This document shows, piece after piece, positions 32,240 through 42,957 of a stretch of 64,000 nt of DNA. This DNA is from Phymatolithon calcareum (taxonomy: Eukaryota; Rhodophyta; Florideophyceae; Hapalidiales). Numbering within the stretch: the stretch's first letter is position 1; every line of letters starts with the position of its first letter. The position numbers and the translations under genes are program-made. Location: assembly GCA_977006965.1 (NCBI GenBank), contig OZ345376.1, forward strand, positions 1,736,001 through 1,800,000. Direction: 5' to 3'. Below the pieces are notes generated by a model, which made no database searches, was not told the DNA's origin, and saw only the letters and a program-made list of their open reading frames with translations.

Positions 32240-32798
32240 GGTACTTTTTTAAAGATTTTTATTTAAAAATAAAAATCTTCTATCTTCTTCTTACACTCAA
32301 TGTGCTGTGCACTGCATCATCGGATCAATAGTCTATACGTAACAATACAAGAAATAGAGCACTTCGAAAACTAAACTTATATCCAACGAGGCACATCTCT
32401 GCGATGAATGGTCTTTATCAAAAAGGTGGCGCTCGTTCGCAATGAAGAGAGGGTCCGCAGTGACTCATTGGATAGACGAGCAGACCGTAATGAATCATGG
32501 AGATTTCTTATTATCTCGGAGGCGATGAAGAGCTGCTGAAATCTCAGAGCTACCGTGCATTACATAGTCTATTACCGACTGGAAGCACGAACCGACAAAG
32601 CGCCTGTCCTGCTTCTCAACGGTAGCTAGGAATGAGCATCTAGCAAAAGTTTGCTAATTCCATAACTTTAGTTCCATAACTTTACTTACGGTATTTTCCG
32701 GAATAGGAGATTTTTTTTCGGGAGCATCAAAAAGAATCAACAGATGGAGAAATGATGTAACAAATTCCATAACTTTAGTTATGGTATTTACCGTTATA

Positions 32799-34091
32799 CA
32801 GTCAACCCTCGATAACTGGATGGCTTCGGTCGGGGAGTCAGAAATCCAGATATCGAGGATATTCCAGGAGTGAATTCATATCATATCGCAAAGACTACAC
32901 GTGTAGCTCAGCAGCCCAGGTTGCAGACGCAGCCGACGTGTAGCTGCGGCAACCGATGCCGACACACTGCGCGAATCTGAGAAGCGGATGGTGATGCGAT
33001 AGTATAATTTTCAATAGTTGCAATTGTTGACGGCATTAGGCTCGTGGGAACTGCCCGGCCCGGAACTGCAACATCACTGGAGGATCATGGTGACACCGAT
33101 GTATTAGTGTATATCTGCGTAACTGTTGCGCATGAGTACAGTATGAACCAACTGTGGCAGATAAAGTGGTTGAAGCGTGTGTAAGGTTGGAGAATCTGAC
33201 GAGTCGTCAGGTGGTATCATGCTTTGGAACCGCGGTCAGAGTTGGGAATATGGACGCCATGGGCAGCGACAGACTTCACGCAGAGGATGTAGAGGAGCTA
33301 GTCACACTGGATGATGCAACAATAAGCCCAGAAACGCCTGGAGCGCTTTTCGAAGATGGCGACGGACCGACCGGAAAGTCACGAAAGTAGATGGAGGCTC
33401 CGCGAATAACAGAGATACAGAGGGGCTTCCGCAGTCCCGATGTAGCAGGGATAACTGGTATTCGCATGCTAATTGCCGACATACTTGCTTACGCTGAAAA
33501 CCTGGATTACAAAGAAGAGGTTGGTATTGCAATTGTAGAAATTCTCACATTTGCAGTTGTGGATGGGGCGGCACTAACTAGATTGGGGTTTCCATGACTT
33601 CAGAGGGCTGCAGGAGCGCAAGTGCAGCTTTAAAGAGCTGGGTCGCTGATGACTTTATCCCCATTCGAAGATTATGTGGTAGCTAAAATCGTGTTCTACG
33701 GCATTGCCGGGATCGGGATTGCTACCACTATGGAGGGCTGAATGCTGGCGCAGTGTCAACAGTCCTCGTAGACGCGATCGGTAATAAGATGCGCGTACAC
33801 TCGAGCACTCTTACCGAAGTCTGGTCGCTATGGAGATGGAGGGCTGTGCCTCACTACATGCTGTGGACAAGTGGTAACGTGCAGAATATGCTACGTGGCA
33901 TGTACTCAATATTTTATACATTTTTAAGGTATGCGCCGTGCATCGGCAGTCAGGATATTCTACGAAGTGAGTATTCTGAATATGTTAAAATTTCGATAAA
34001 TTTTGGACTAAACGGTATTCGTGGATGCACGCAATATTCTAAAAACCGAGGTAATACACTTAAAGAGGATCCAGTTATCGAGGGTTAACTG
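32799..34091. mobile_element. pogo/Tigger-like element with transposase tail remnant
   Basis: 1293 bp with terminal inverted repeats CAGTCAACCCTCGATAACTG (left) and, reversed, CAGTTAACCCTCGATAACTG (right). TA duplicates flank it (32797-32798, 34092-34093). It is absent from the matching left-arm site, so it inserted after the duplication. It is an internally deleted derivative: the only coding sign is a transposase-tail-like segment at 33154-33597. 33600-34090 holds no gene. Confidence 0.8.
33154..33597 (+). pseudogene. Possible pogo/Tigger transposase C-terminal remnant
   Basis: Two in-phase acidic frames (33154-33390, 33391-33597) separated by one TAG: EDVEELVTLDDATISPETPG, and AGITGIRMLIADILAYAENL. 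Acidic tails with this look follow the DDE domain in Tigger-like transposases, and the comparable tail at 43423-43776 is in the related element. No DDE or HTH domain is present. Confidence 0.4.
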
Positions 34092-34228
34092 TATGGGATT
34101 TCGGTAGCATCAAAAAGAATCAACAGATGAACAAATGATTTAACAAATAATCACACGTGCAGTTGTCATATTGTATTTCATTGATGCTCATCTTTTGCGC
34201 GCAAAGACTTACACGTGTGATTTTTGAA

Positions 34229-34765
34229 ACGCTAATATTTCAAAAATATATCTTCAAGTAGCTGTACTGTTCCCGCATCGAGAACATCAATAGTCGCTTC
34301 CGCTGTGATGGCTCGATCAAATAATAACTTTACTAGTAAATCACAACTCATCAACGTTTTTTGAAGTTCCGTAACGTGATTTTTAAAATTTTCAATATTG
34401 TAAAAATAAAAATATAAGACTTTGTGTACGTACTGCTATTTTTTGAGCATTACATTTTCTGGCCCATTCTGAAAAAATCCGATAAACTACCTCCTTTCTA
34501 GAATTTGGTTCATTAAAATATGTGAGCACGATTCCTATTGGACAACTTTGATCAATCACAAACCCCAATACTTCAATAATATATCTTCAATTAGCTGTAA
34601 TGTTTTCGCATCGGGGACATCAATAGTCCTTCCGGCTGTGATGGCTCGATCAAATAATTACTTTTCAAGTAAATCACAATTATCAACGTTTTTTGAAGTT
34701 CCGTAAGGTTCATATTTAAAATTTCCAATATTGTAAAACTAAAAATATAAGACGTTGTGTACGCA
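34229..34765. repeat. Tandem duplication of an AT-rich arm segment
   Basis: Unit of about 338 bp starting AATATTTCAAAAATATATC, repeated from about 34566 with differences. The second unit is split by the Copia insertion and resumes at 38943. The left arm has one unit only (22800-23150). Confidence 0.8.
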
Positions 34766-34852
34766 CTGCTATCCAGGCTGATCCTTACCGTTTACTATCA
34801 TGACGGAGGAAGCTATATATACATAGTTTCCAGACATACGTGTCATACAACG
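34766..34852 (-). repeat. 3' LTR of Copia 1
   Basis: Matches 38861-38942 (TGCTATCCAGG...CTTACCGTTTA...TGACGGAGGAA). A second copy of the LTR edge GTCATACAAC lies 44 bp further inside (34886-34895). Confidence 0.75.
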
Positions 34853-35164
34853 AACGATTCATAGTGCTTGCATGTAAATGTATGTGTCATACAACAGTCG
34901 CCGCATGCGGGTATTACGTAGCGTTTAGGTTCAGGGTTGTGACGCATTTCAGGAACTTCGTCGGGATAAGCGGCTTGTTCAGGAAATCGGACGGGTTCTC
35001 GACTATTGGGATTTTGACTGCTTTGATGTGCCCATCCATGATTTGCTCACGCAGGGAATGGTATTGTACTTCGAGCTGCTTGGACTTAGGCGTAGGGTGC
35101 GGTGTCGCTGCGGTGGCGATTGCTCCTGCCTTATCAATGAACAGTGGCGTCGCTGTGTTCTACC

Positions 35165-37261
35165 TTTTCCCGATGTCAGTTAACAGCTGGCGCAAAACGC
35201 TTATTTGTCTTGCTGCGTGGTATGATGCGATGTATTCGGCTTCCCATGTCAAGACTGCCACCCTTTTTTGCCGTTTGGACTACCATGCCACTGGTCCGCC
35301 GTTCCAAGTGAGAATGTACCCCGTTGTTGATCGTCTAGTGTCGGTGCATCCTGCGTAGTCGCTATCGCAATATCCTTTCAGCTCGTCGGTTTTTCCGTAT
35401 ATAATCCCATAGCGCGGTGTGGACCGGAGGTAATCGAGAACTTTTCGGGCTGCTTTCCAATGGTCTGCTGTCGGTTCGTTTGTGTACCTCCCCAGGGCTC
35501 TAGTTATTTTTCCTATTTCCGGGCGCGTGCTGTCGGCTAAGTACCTGAAGTGACCGACCAGTTCGCCGTATGGGTACAGCTGTTCGTCAAGAGGTTCATC
35601 ATCGGGCGCTGCTGGTTTTAAGGATGCGCTGGGGTACGGTGTTTTGACTTTGTATCCATTGGTGGCGTTGCATATTTTCAGTATTTTGAATAAGTACGCG
35701 GGCTGCGAGATTTTGATGGTATGTTTTTCCAGTCTCTGTCCACCTTCTAGTTGATGATATGTTTTGACTGGACCTATGTCTTGGAGTGAGTATTGCGTGC
35801 GAAGTTGTGCTTTGACATGTTTAAGGAGATTCTCATCATCGGATAAGGCAAAGAAATCGTCCATTGTGATGACGAGAACTACGAAGTGTCTTGTCGCCGC
35901 GTCACGGAGTATGAATGTGCAAGTGTCTGCGTTGTAACGAGAGAAGTGCCACACTTTTACGTTCTTTGCTAGGCCTTCGGTAAAGATACGACAGGCTTGT
36001 TTGAGACTGTATATATTTTTCTTGACGAGTCCGACGCAATTCGAGTGTTTCATCGTGCCATCGAATCGAGGGAGCTGACGTACATATACCTGCTCTGATG
36101 GGCCTAGCCATTCGTGCAGAAATGATGATTCGATGTCCCAGTGGTGTGCATAGATGTCATGCGCTGCTGTGTAAGAGAGGCAACTCTTATGGCATCCTTT
36201 CCCGCTACAGGCGATGAGATTTCGTTTCGGTTGTAGTGTTGGTGTGGGATTTGGCGGTCGCCGCGAACACTACACCTCGATTTGTGTTTGATTGCGTTAC
36301 CATGCTCATCTTCTTTAATGCGGTACGTTATCTGCATTGGCAGTATTTTTGTACCTTTTGGTACTTTTCTTTTGTGGACCCACTCGATCGCCTTGACTTC
36401 TTGGAATTTGTCCAGTTCTACGTCTTGCCATTCGCTCCACAAGAAGGCGTCCGGAAATTTTTGTGCCTGTTGTCTGGTTTTTGGTGCTGTTCGGACCGCA
36501 GTGCTATGGAACGATAGATGGGGCACGTACGAATCGGGGTCCGCTAGCGTCTAATTGATTCGCTCTGCTATTGCCTTTTCTTGTGGAGCGTGTGGTGTCG
36601 TTAGCTTTAGCGTAATTCCGTGTGTTTCGAAGAAAGAATTAAGGTCCTTAGTTTGAAATTCTTCTGCGTTGTCTGCTCGAAACTCTTGAATTTTGGAACC
36701 AGTGTGGGCCATGATATTGAGCAGTACCGTCTTGATTCCTACTTTAGGTTGTTTCCGATGGGTTTGGAGGTGTACTTTTAAGTATCTTGTCCCTTCGTCG
36801 AGATACGTGAAGAAGTGATAGAATACATTGCGTGATGGGACGTCCCATGAGCATGTATCGGAAGCAATGCTGACTCCAGGTAGTGGTGTGCACTTCGTGC
36901 CGCTGACTGGTGCTCTTTTTATTTTGCCCTTGGCGCAACCTGAGTATGACATTGCTGGGGGTGTTCTTTTTAGTGTTGCTGGAAGGCCAGGGTAGTTCAT
37001 TTTGGCCATGGCATGCATAGTGTCTAGGCTAATATGGCTGAACAGTCTGTGGCAGTGAAAGAAGTCTCTGTGGACTGCTTCGGGGTCTATAGGAGTTGGA
37101 TTCATGCCTCGAAGTCGGGGGGTGAGCGGTGACGTACGAACCGTTGGGGTTGGTTTCCTTGTTCGGTTTGTACTTTTTGTTAACTGTGAGGGTATTTTTT
37201 GAGGCTCCGTGGTGGCGAGTTTCAGTTCTTTGGGCACAGATCGCACTGAAATTACTGTCAA
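35165..37261 (-). pseudogene. Copia 1 pol: integrase, reverse transcriptase, RNase H
   Basis: From the N-terminal side: GAG-pre-integrase-like HRLFSHISLDTMHAMAKMN (37060-37000, CxxC partly lost); integrase core with SIASDT, TYLDEGTRY, FRADNAEEF and APQEKAIAERIN (36880-36551). RT begins WVHKRKVPKGTKILPMQITY (36430-36360), breaks frame near 36150 and 36060, and continues SLKQACRIF, ITMDDFFALSD (YVDD-like box with both aspartates) and YPYGELVGHFRYLADSTRP. RNase H has GYCDSDYAGCTDTRRSTTGY, then a TAG at about 35280 and TWEAEYIASYHAARQI. At least two stops and two frameshifts. Confidence 0.85.
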
Positions 37262-37839
37262 GTGTGTTTTTGGTTTGACGAAGGTTCAGATCGGGATCTG
37301 GTATAGGCCATTTTTGCTCATGCCTTCATAGAGAATATTTGTTGGTGGGGCGTTGGATGGCTTGGTATATAGAATTTTCGCCTGCCAGAATGAATGTGTC
37401 AATGCCGTGCGATTTGCGAGAAGGATACGAGGGCGTGTTTCAGGGCCGGCACCGCGACTGCATTCTGGATATGTATCTTAACTTTTCCGATTTAGATCTT
37501 AGTTGCCCGTGAGGTGCTACGGGTGATCGATGTCCAGTTGCTGTTATTTTGCACGTGGATTGAGTCGTTTCCATGTTGTCAGTTGCAGTTTTCAGATTTG
37601 CGGGACAGAATCGCGAGTCTAGGAGTGCGGTTTGCTGTGGTGACGTTACCTGTGCGCTGCCGTCTGAGGTGCCGGTCTCGTCCTCGTGCTCTGTTTACGG
37701 TAGCATCTCTGGCTGCTTCGTTGCGTTACTTGGATATGGCGATGAGACCCGCGATAGAGACAGTGGCGTCGAGCTTTGCTCACGTTTCCTGCGGGTGCCG
37801 CTGGCTAGAACTGTCGATACTCGGGGAGGGATAGCCATT

Positions 37840-38856
37840 TTTGGCAGTCTCGGCATCCTGCTAAGTTATGACCCGCCGTGCCATGAAAACTGCACCATGT
37901 AGACGCTTGTTTTCCAGGCGGGGGAGGCATGTTACGGTGGACCAGTGTTCTATGGGGACGTCGTGTCGCCGGTTAGTGTCCGTGTGTCGGTGTCGGTGGC
38001 CATGCGTTTCTAGGTTGGGTGTGGGAACACCTATGTTTTGCATCGAAAGTGTTTGTAGGTCCGTGGTGAGTTTTGCTATGTCTCTCTTGAGATCTGCTAT
38101 TTGCATGGCTTGTGTACGTACTTGCGCATAGCGTGGGTCATTGATACCGTTCAGGATGATATCGATCGCAATTGTTTCGTTTTCCATTCCGTGGTAACCG
38201 AGTGCAATTAGCTGGACTCGAATTTCCATATGCTTCTCGAGGTATGAATTAAGATATTCGCCGAGATGGAGCTCTAGTGAAATTGCTTGTTGATAGATAA
38301 GGCTTGAATTATTGGAAAGGTGTTGTTGAATGACTTTCCTTATGGTCTCGCAGAGGGCGTATGGCGTTTTTGTCGTAAAATATCTTGATGGAATAAGTTT
38401 CTTGAATTCCTTAGTTATCGATTGGCCAACTGCAAGTAGAGCGGACTGTTTGGAAAGTTCGTAGTTGGTTTTCTGCTTTTCTGTCGCGTCTTCCGGGAGC
38501 TCGACTTCTTCCATGAGATGGGTGTGAAATTTGAACTCATCCCTTATCCCGAGTACGATCAGGGACTTGTGCCATGTTGAATAGTTGCGGAATGTCAGAG
38601 GATCGATTTACCATAGTTTCTCCGACATGGTTGTGGGTAGCCTCAGTCTTTGAGGATTACCTTGAGTGGGTGGCGGTTTTGTTGCGCTTTTGAGGATAGA
38701 TTTTGTGATCGTAGAGACCACGTATTGTGCGAATTTTGCGTGTTTCGTGGCGTTGCGTTGATCTCGCCTTGTACCTCGATCTATTGGTCGAGAGAGATGC
38801 TTGGGAGATGTCTGTGAGGTGTTTTCAGGCGCAACTGTCTGCGATTCAGGGCCCAT
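37840..38856 (-). pseudogene. Copia 1 gag, start codon inside the primer-binding site
   Basis: Begins MGPESQTV at 38856, where the ATG is part of GGTTATGGGCCC. The first frame ends at 38608; past a TAA the gag core continues in phase (FRNYSTWHKS, then 38514-37861: PSRYFTTKTPYALCETIR, LELHLGEYLNSYLEKHMEIR), the UBN2-type helical gag region. A zinc-knuckle-like WCSFHGTAGHNLAGC (C-x2-H-x4-H-x4-C) lies at about 37905-37860 in another frame. 37262-37840 (protease region) shows no readable D-S/T-G. Confidence 0.75.
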
Positions 38857-38860
38857 AACC
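38847..38860 (-). other. Copia 1 primer-binding site (half tRNA-iMet type)
   Basis: GGTTATGGGCCCTG on the minus strand abuts the 5' LTR. It contains TTATGGG, complementary to the CAU anticodon loop of initiator tRNA rather than its 3' end, as in Drosophila copia. Confidence 0.75.
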
Positions 38861-38942
38861 TGCTATCCAGGGTGATTCTTACCGTTTATTGTCGTGACGG
38901 AGGAATCTATAAATGGTTTCCAGACACACGAGTCATACGACA
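38861..38942 (-). repeat. 5' LTR of Copia 1
   Basis: 82 bp, TG...CA. It differs from the 3' LTR at roughly 10 positions by eye, so the insertion is not recent. Confidence 0.8.
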
Positions 38943-39245
38943 GGCACAGCTATTTTTTCAGCTTTACATTTTCTTGCCCATTCTGAAGAAATCCGATCAA
39001 CTATCTCGTTTTTAGAATTTGTTTTATTAAAATATGTGAGCACAGTTCCTATTGGACAACTTGATCAATCACAAACTTCCACATGGCTGCCATGAATGTA
39101 TGATAGTATCTGCTATTTAAATCTACGGAAAAAATAAAATCCAAACCAAAGTCGTTCGCAAATATAACAACTCTCAATAGGAACCAGTACGAATAACCAA
39201 CAGGCACATTTGCATCGTATTGGGAGAACCGCGAGGAAGGGGAAA

Positions 39246-39710
39246 CATGTAAGGAAAGATCACTTTTGATGACGTTTCTAAGCCTCTTGCTGACGCTATT
39301 CGGAATCGTGATGAGAGGAATGAAAACGTTGCGGAAGCGTTTTTAGCAGGTATCGATCGTTCAGTCGAAAGGTGAAAAAATGGAAAAAGAAGATATTATC
39401 TCGACTGCGGATGGAGATGAACTTCTTCGGTACCGCAATAGAGGTGAAGTGGTGATGCTAGTAAATGACATATTCGTTTTCCAGTCGCAGTCGGAGGGTA
39501 TATATTTGTACAAGATTGGCCACCATGAGAGCCAAGCGCGAATCAACGTCCCAAATTTTAAATCCGAGCCAAAGCACAATGGAGGTTGCTTTTCGCGATG
39601 GTAATGTTGATAAAATTCAGCTCTCAGATTTCATACTCTGTGGACGACTGTGCTTACTGATCGTACAGTACAATGGAATACGAGACGCTTTTCGGTTTCA
39701 GTGATGCTTC
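39246..39710 (+). pseudogene. Small unknown 'MEGK' gene, right-arm copy
   Basis: An ATG followed at once by TAA (39248-39253), then GKITFDDVSKPLADAIRN and NENVAEAFLAGIDRSVER to a TGA. A second frame (39380-39604) reads MEKEDIISTADGDELLRYRN, RGEVVMLVNDIFVFQSQ and EGIYLYKIGHHESQ. The same two pieces exist in the left arm. The second part, with alternating hydrophobic residues, looks like a beta-rich fold, but no family is recognised. Confidence 0.4.
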
Positions 39711-39794
39711 TGGATGAGAGCAAGGACTGGTAATGAGTTTATGATTCGCTCCCTGAGACTTAAAAACGTTGCAAACGGCAATCGTACAGTCTGA

Positions 39795-40261
39795 TCAGCC
39801 GGTTGCAAGCTAGGTCGAATCCGGTGAGAAACATGCGGTCTGCACGGACCGCGACTGCCATCGCAACGATGCTAAAGGGCGCAAAGCCATGCCTGTGTTC
39901 GTTTTCCGCTCCAAACGGACCTTTCCATCCCTTCTAGCGGTAGTGATGACTTTGCAATCCGGTCTCAAGTCCACATTGCCAACGTTGACTTGCAGCATTG
40001 TTTCCTTACACAGAACGCGTAGCCCGCTTAAATCCGCTTCCTGAACTGCTTAAATAATGTTGACACCACCGGCATTCGCGGCTTGATAATCATTTTCTTA
40101 AGATAAAACCACCTGAAGATATCGAAAAACACTGTCACTTGCTCCACTTCTAAAGAGTCTACGCTATGAAACTGCATTCCGTGCTCGTATTGAAGTACCG
40201 GGGAAGGTGCTGCAAAGAGCGAGGAACGATTTAACACCTGTGAAGTTGTTTCAGGTATCAA
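39795..40261 (-). pseudogene. WD40-repeat gene remnant, right-arm copy
   Basis: Minus strand: EHGMQFHSVDSLEVEQVTVF, LKKMIIKPRMPVVSTLF, then (39998-39810) VDLRPDCKVITTARRDGKVR followed by LASLRWQSRSVQTACFSPDS, i.e. the end of one blade and start of the next. The blade-ending Trp is lost (VRLE for VRLW). Frames differ between the two parts. Confidence 0.6.
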
Positions 40262-40504
40262 GAATCGACAGTTCTTGTTCCTTGGTCTATATGGCGAGGC
40301 TGCATGATTATTAAACTGGAAATTTGTCTCAATAGGGCATATTAAATATGTCTAAAGCATGCCAGTGATGAAGAAATATGTTCGGAAAAACAAGATAGTT
40401 GATTGAAACAAATGAGATCTCGGCTTTCCTTTCGATACAACAGCAATGTCGGCTTTTGCAATTTTTGTCTGACGGGACAGCTTCGCCATGTTCGGTGGAG
40501 TTTT

Positions 40505-40777
40505 TCAAAGATCGTATGAAACTGTATGAGCGATCTCAAGGTCGTCAGACGATATGTAAATTAGAAGCCTGTAACCATCTACTTTCATATTTGGATTTCT
40601 CTTTGATGAAAACTGGCTTGAAAACAACGTGGCATCCAGAGCCTCACCATCGATACTTAGCTGAAGAGTTTTCTTATCCACTAAACACGCCCGCTCGTCA
40701 CTTCTGGGATCTCTGAACACAAACTCTGCGACGCCAGCACCCACGCTCGAAGACCAATAGCCGAACATTCTGCGCAT
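40505..40777 (-). CDS. Unknown 90-residue protein, right-arm copy
   Basis: Uninterrupted minus-strand frame: WSSSVGAGVAEFVFRDPRSD, ERACLVDKKTLQLSIDGEAL, VDGYRLLIYISSDDLE. Alternating polar/hydrophobic pattern suggests a small beta-sheet domain. No cysteines, signal peptide or membrane segment. Lies upstream of the WD40 remnant on the same strand (244 bp apart), so both might be parts of one former gene. The left-arm copy has a stop. Family not recognised; may itself be an exon or fragment. Confidence 0.4.
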   Translation of the reverse strand: MRRMFGYWSSSVGAGVAEFVFRDPRSDERACLVDKKTLQLSIDGEALDATLFSSQFSSKRNPNMKVDGYRLLIYISSDDLEIAHTVSYDL

Positions 40778-40899
40778 CCAGGCTCGTAGGCGTCAGGAAG
40801 CTGCCTACAGACAAGTAAGATGCTCCAGATTACTCAACCCTTTCAACAAGAACTCCATCTATCAAGGAACACTTTCAATGTACGCGCTTTGTGACCTAA

Positions 40900-41190
40900 C
40901 TCTTTTTCTACTTCCCAAAACCGTCTCGAGTAGTTTTCTTAGGAAAGACGCAGCGCATTTCCTGCGCTGTAAAAACTCTTCTCTTTATAAATGAAGTTAT
41001 GGTAAAGAGCGAGGTTCGAGCCAAGAATTTGCTTGATACAGCCTTAATTGAAAGCTTGATTTGATACCGGCAACCCCTAAATCCTGATGATATATCAGAA
41101 GTATGATAGCATATCAAGGATATTTGCTAAAGGCGTGATACAGTACTTTATTTTTCTTTGCTACTACAGCGATTTCTCAATATTAATTTA
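40900..41190. repeat. Repeat flank shared with 20363-20580, 47118-47170 and 54904-55030
   Basis: Contains a TGATATGCTATCATACTTCTGAT-type block present at all these places (reverse here). It flanks the pogo-like terminal repeat each time, showing these are copies of one larger segment rather than separate insertions. Confidence 0.7.
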
Positions 41191-41469
41191 CAGTCAATGC
41201 CCGATAACTGGATCTCCGAATTTAGAATTTCCTTGAGGCTGTGACGGATACGTTATCGGACTAAAATTATTTAAATTTTAAGGATATCGGAATATTCGAT
41301 ATCAAAATATCTCAAGCACTAGAGCCACAGTGCATGCATTAAATTTCTAATATTTTTGATCCATGCTACGGTGCATATTCTGTAGTACTGTAAAGAAGTG
41401 GCAATGTATCTACCGGTGTCGATCACCGGTCTCAGGCAAATGTAGACCATCTCCCTCAACTTGGTTAGC

Positions 41470-42310
41470 CATGACGGCCAAAATCTCAGTACCACGTCTG
41501 GTGTGCAGCTGTGAGTGCCGAATATGCCATCGGTTTGCGATGAAGAAGACAAGTCGCCTCGCGTGAGTTCTCAAGCACCGAACATAATCGCATGTAGCGC
41601 AAACTGTCGTGGAACGGCGAGCCAGAGAAGAACTGCCTAAATTTCCGCTGCTGCGCGCGATCAGAGGACGCACGGACAAGGATGAAATGGAAAAGTTGTG
41701 GGTTTAGTCGCAGTGTGGCCAAACTGGCTAAGCCGCATACCCACGTCGAGCAGCAGAATTGTACACCCGCACCATCGGGAAAGTCAGACGTCTAGATTTG
41801 ATGTGAACCCTGGAAACATTGTTTCTGACGAGCCAGACGGATTGTCGGCAGATCGCATTCTTGACGTGGAGATCTCTACCAACGTTATCAGAAAGAGATC
41901 TAATGTTAAGGCTATGCTAAAGCTCGAAAACGTGCTGGAAGATGGCGCCGATGAATTTAGAGAAGACCGACCACAAGCCATAAAACTGTACGCTCGAGCA
42001 ATCGGCGAAGGCGCGGAGGTGAATGTGGCGAACATGCTGGGGTGCATGCTTCAAGATTGCAGATACGGTGTACATGCAGACACATACCGTACAGCAAAAC
42101 TGTACACCCGGGCTATAGACGAGAAGAACGCTCATAGATTGCGCAAGTATAGAGATCCGTGGCGCGAGGTGGGTGAACATGCACGCCGTCTCCTTCGTCT
42201 TAAAGCACCCCAAGATGTTCGTTATATACACATCTGCAACTTCCTCAATAGATTCCGTGGATAGTTGCTCTGCTTCGCGAAATGGGTCTAATTCAACGCC
42301 ATGATTCATA
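41470..42310 (+). pseudogene. Sel1-like repeat gene, copy B
   Basis: Longest copy. The frame at 41698-42264 reads NVIRKRSNVKAMLKLENVLE, DGADEFREDRPQAIKLYARA, QDCRYGVHADTYRTAKLYTR: two to three Sel1-type repeats matching the DGA.GV..DP.RAV.LY.RAI pattern of the GTPase/Sel1 gene. A region upstream (41470-41690) encodes CECRICHRFAMKK in another frame, so the gene is broken near 41560 and 41700. Possibly a partner-binding repeat protein originally. Confidence 0.55.
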
Positions 42311-42957
42311 CCTAGGATACATTATGGAGAAGGCTGCAGAACTATAGACAAAGGCGCTAGAAGACGTTCTGGACGTGCAAGCTATGAACAATTTTTGATG
42401 AAAGTTGCATGAAGGTCGCCAAGGCGGCCATCCAACCTATTAAAATATTTTTGTTTTTGTAGTTCTGAGCACTTCAGCATCTTTGAAGTACCATTGAGCT
42501 TGAAGCAGCGTTCTCACGGAAATCAAAACCTCTTGATGAAATTTCAAGTTTGCATTCATTTAGGTACTTCCAGGGCTCATCAAATCAAGCAGAAGATTAG
42601 AAATGCACCACATTTTAATATTTGCAGTCTATTAAATGTTATGACGAACAGCTGGACAGGAAGTAGATCCCACGAAGCTTTCGCAGAAGGCATTATTTCT
42701 CCAAAATATGATCGTTAGAACCTGTGTAAAGCAATGGATTCTAAGTATTGGTCTACGTGAATGATCGGAAACCTCGAAAAGCTCGTGTGCTTTTGCAGAG
42801 AAAGCTTCAAAACGGCTATGTAGACTCCCAGTGCTGCATTGTGATGAGAGATATTTTTTTGCACGACACGCCGAGTGTCCCCGCGGCATTTTTTGGCATC
42901 CTATGTCATCACCTGCTCTTTCAGGAGAAATTGTTTTCGTGTTCGCACATTCAACAA

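Larger units (their letters stand above)
29871..32655 (-). repeat. DM13 unit, copy 2
   Basis: Inverted copy of 23328-26112, apparently identical apart from one base in the terminal palindrome (AGCAAAAGTTTGCT, 32642-32655). 30240-31130 has no convincing gene. Confidence 0.85.
34766..38942 (-). mobile_element. Copia-type LTR retrotransposon 1
   Basis: 4.18-kb minus-strand element with very short LTRs: 5' LTR 38861-38942 (82 bp), 3' LTR 34766 to about 34852. Target duplication CGCAC (34761-34765) / GGCAC (38943-38947), one mismatch. Order gag, integrase, RT, RNase H, diagnostic of Copia. The primer-binding site GGTTATGGGCCC directly follows the 5' LTR. Several stops and frameshifts, not autonomous. 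It splits a tandem-duplicated segment of the right arm. Short LTRs and internal-Met priming recall GalEa/CoDi-type lineages, an idea from family knowledge only. Confidence 0.85.
29871..41856 (-). repeat. Right arm of the giant inverted duplication
   Basis: Reverse partner of 19699-26112. Subtracting the pogo-like element (1.29 kb) and Copia (4.18 kb) leaves about 6.5 kb, close to the 6.4 kb left arm; a tandem duplication of about 340 bp and the missing LTR-like repeat explain the rest. The inner junction with the spacer is at 29871, matching 26112 base for base (GCACTTAACGTA). Confidence 0.9.

Noticed and set aside
19699-41856. A circular or viral genome with inverted repeats.
   Set aside because: Arms contain decayed host-type genes and retrotransposons, with no replication or capsid genes.
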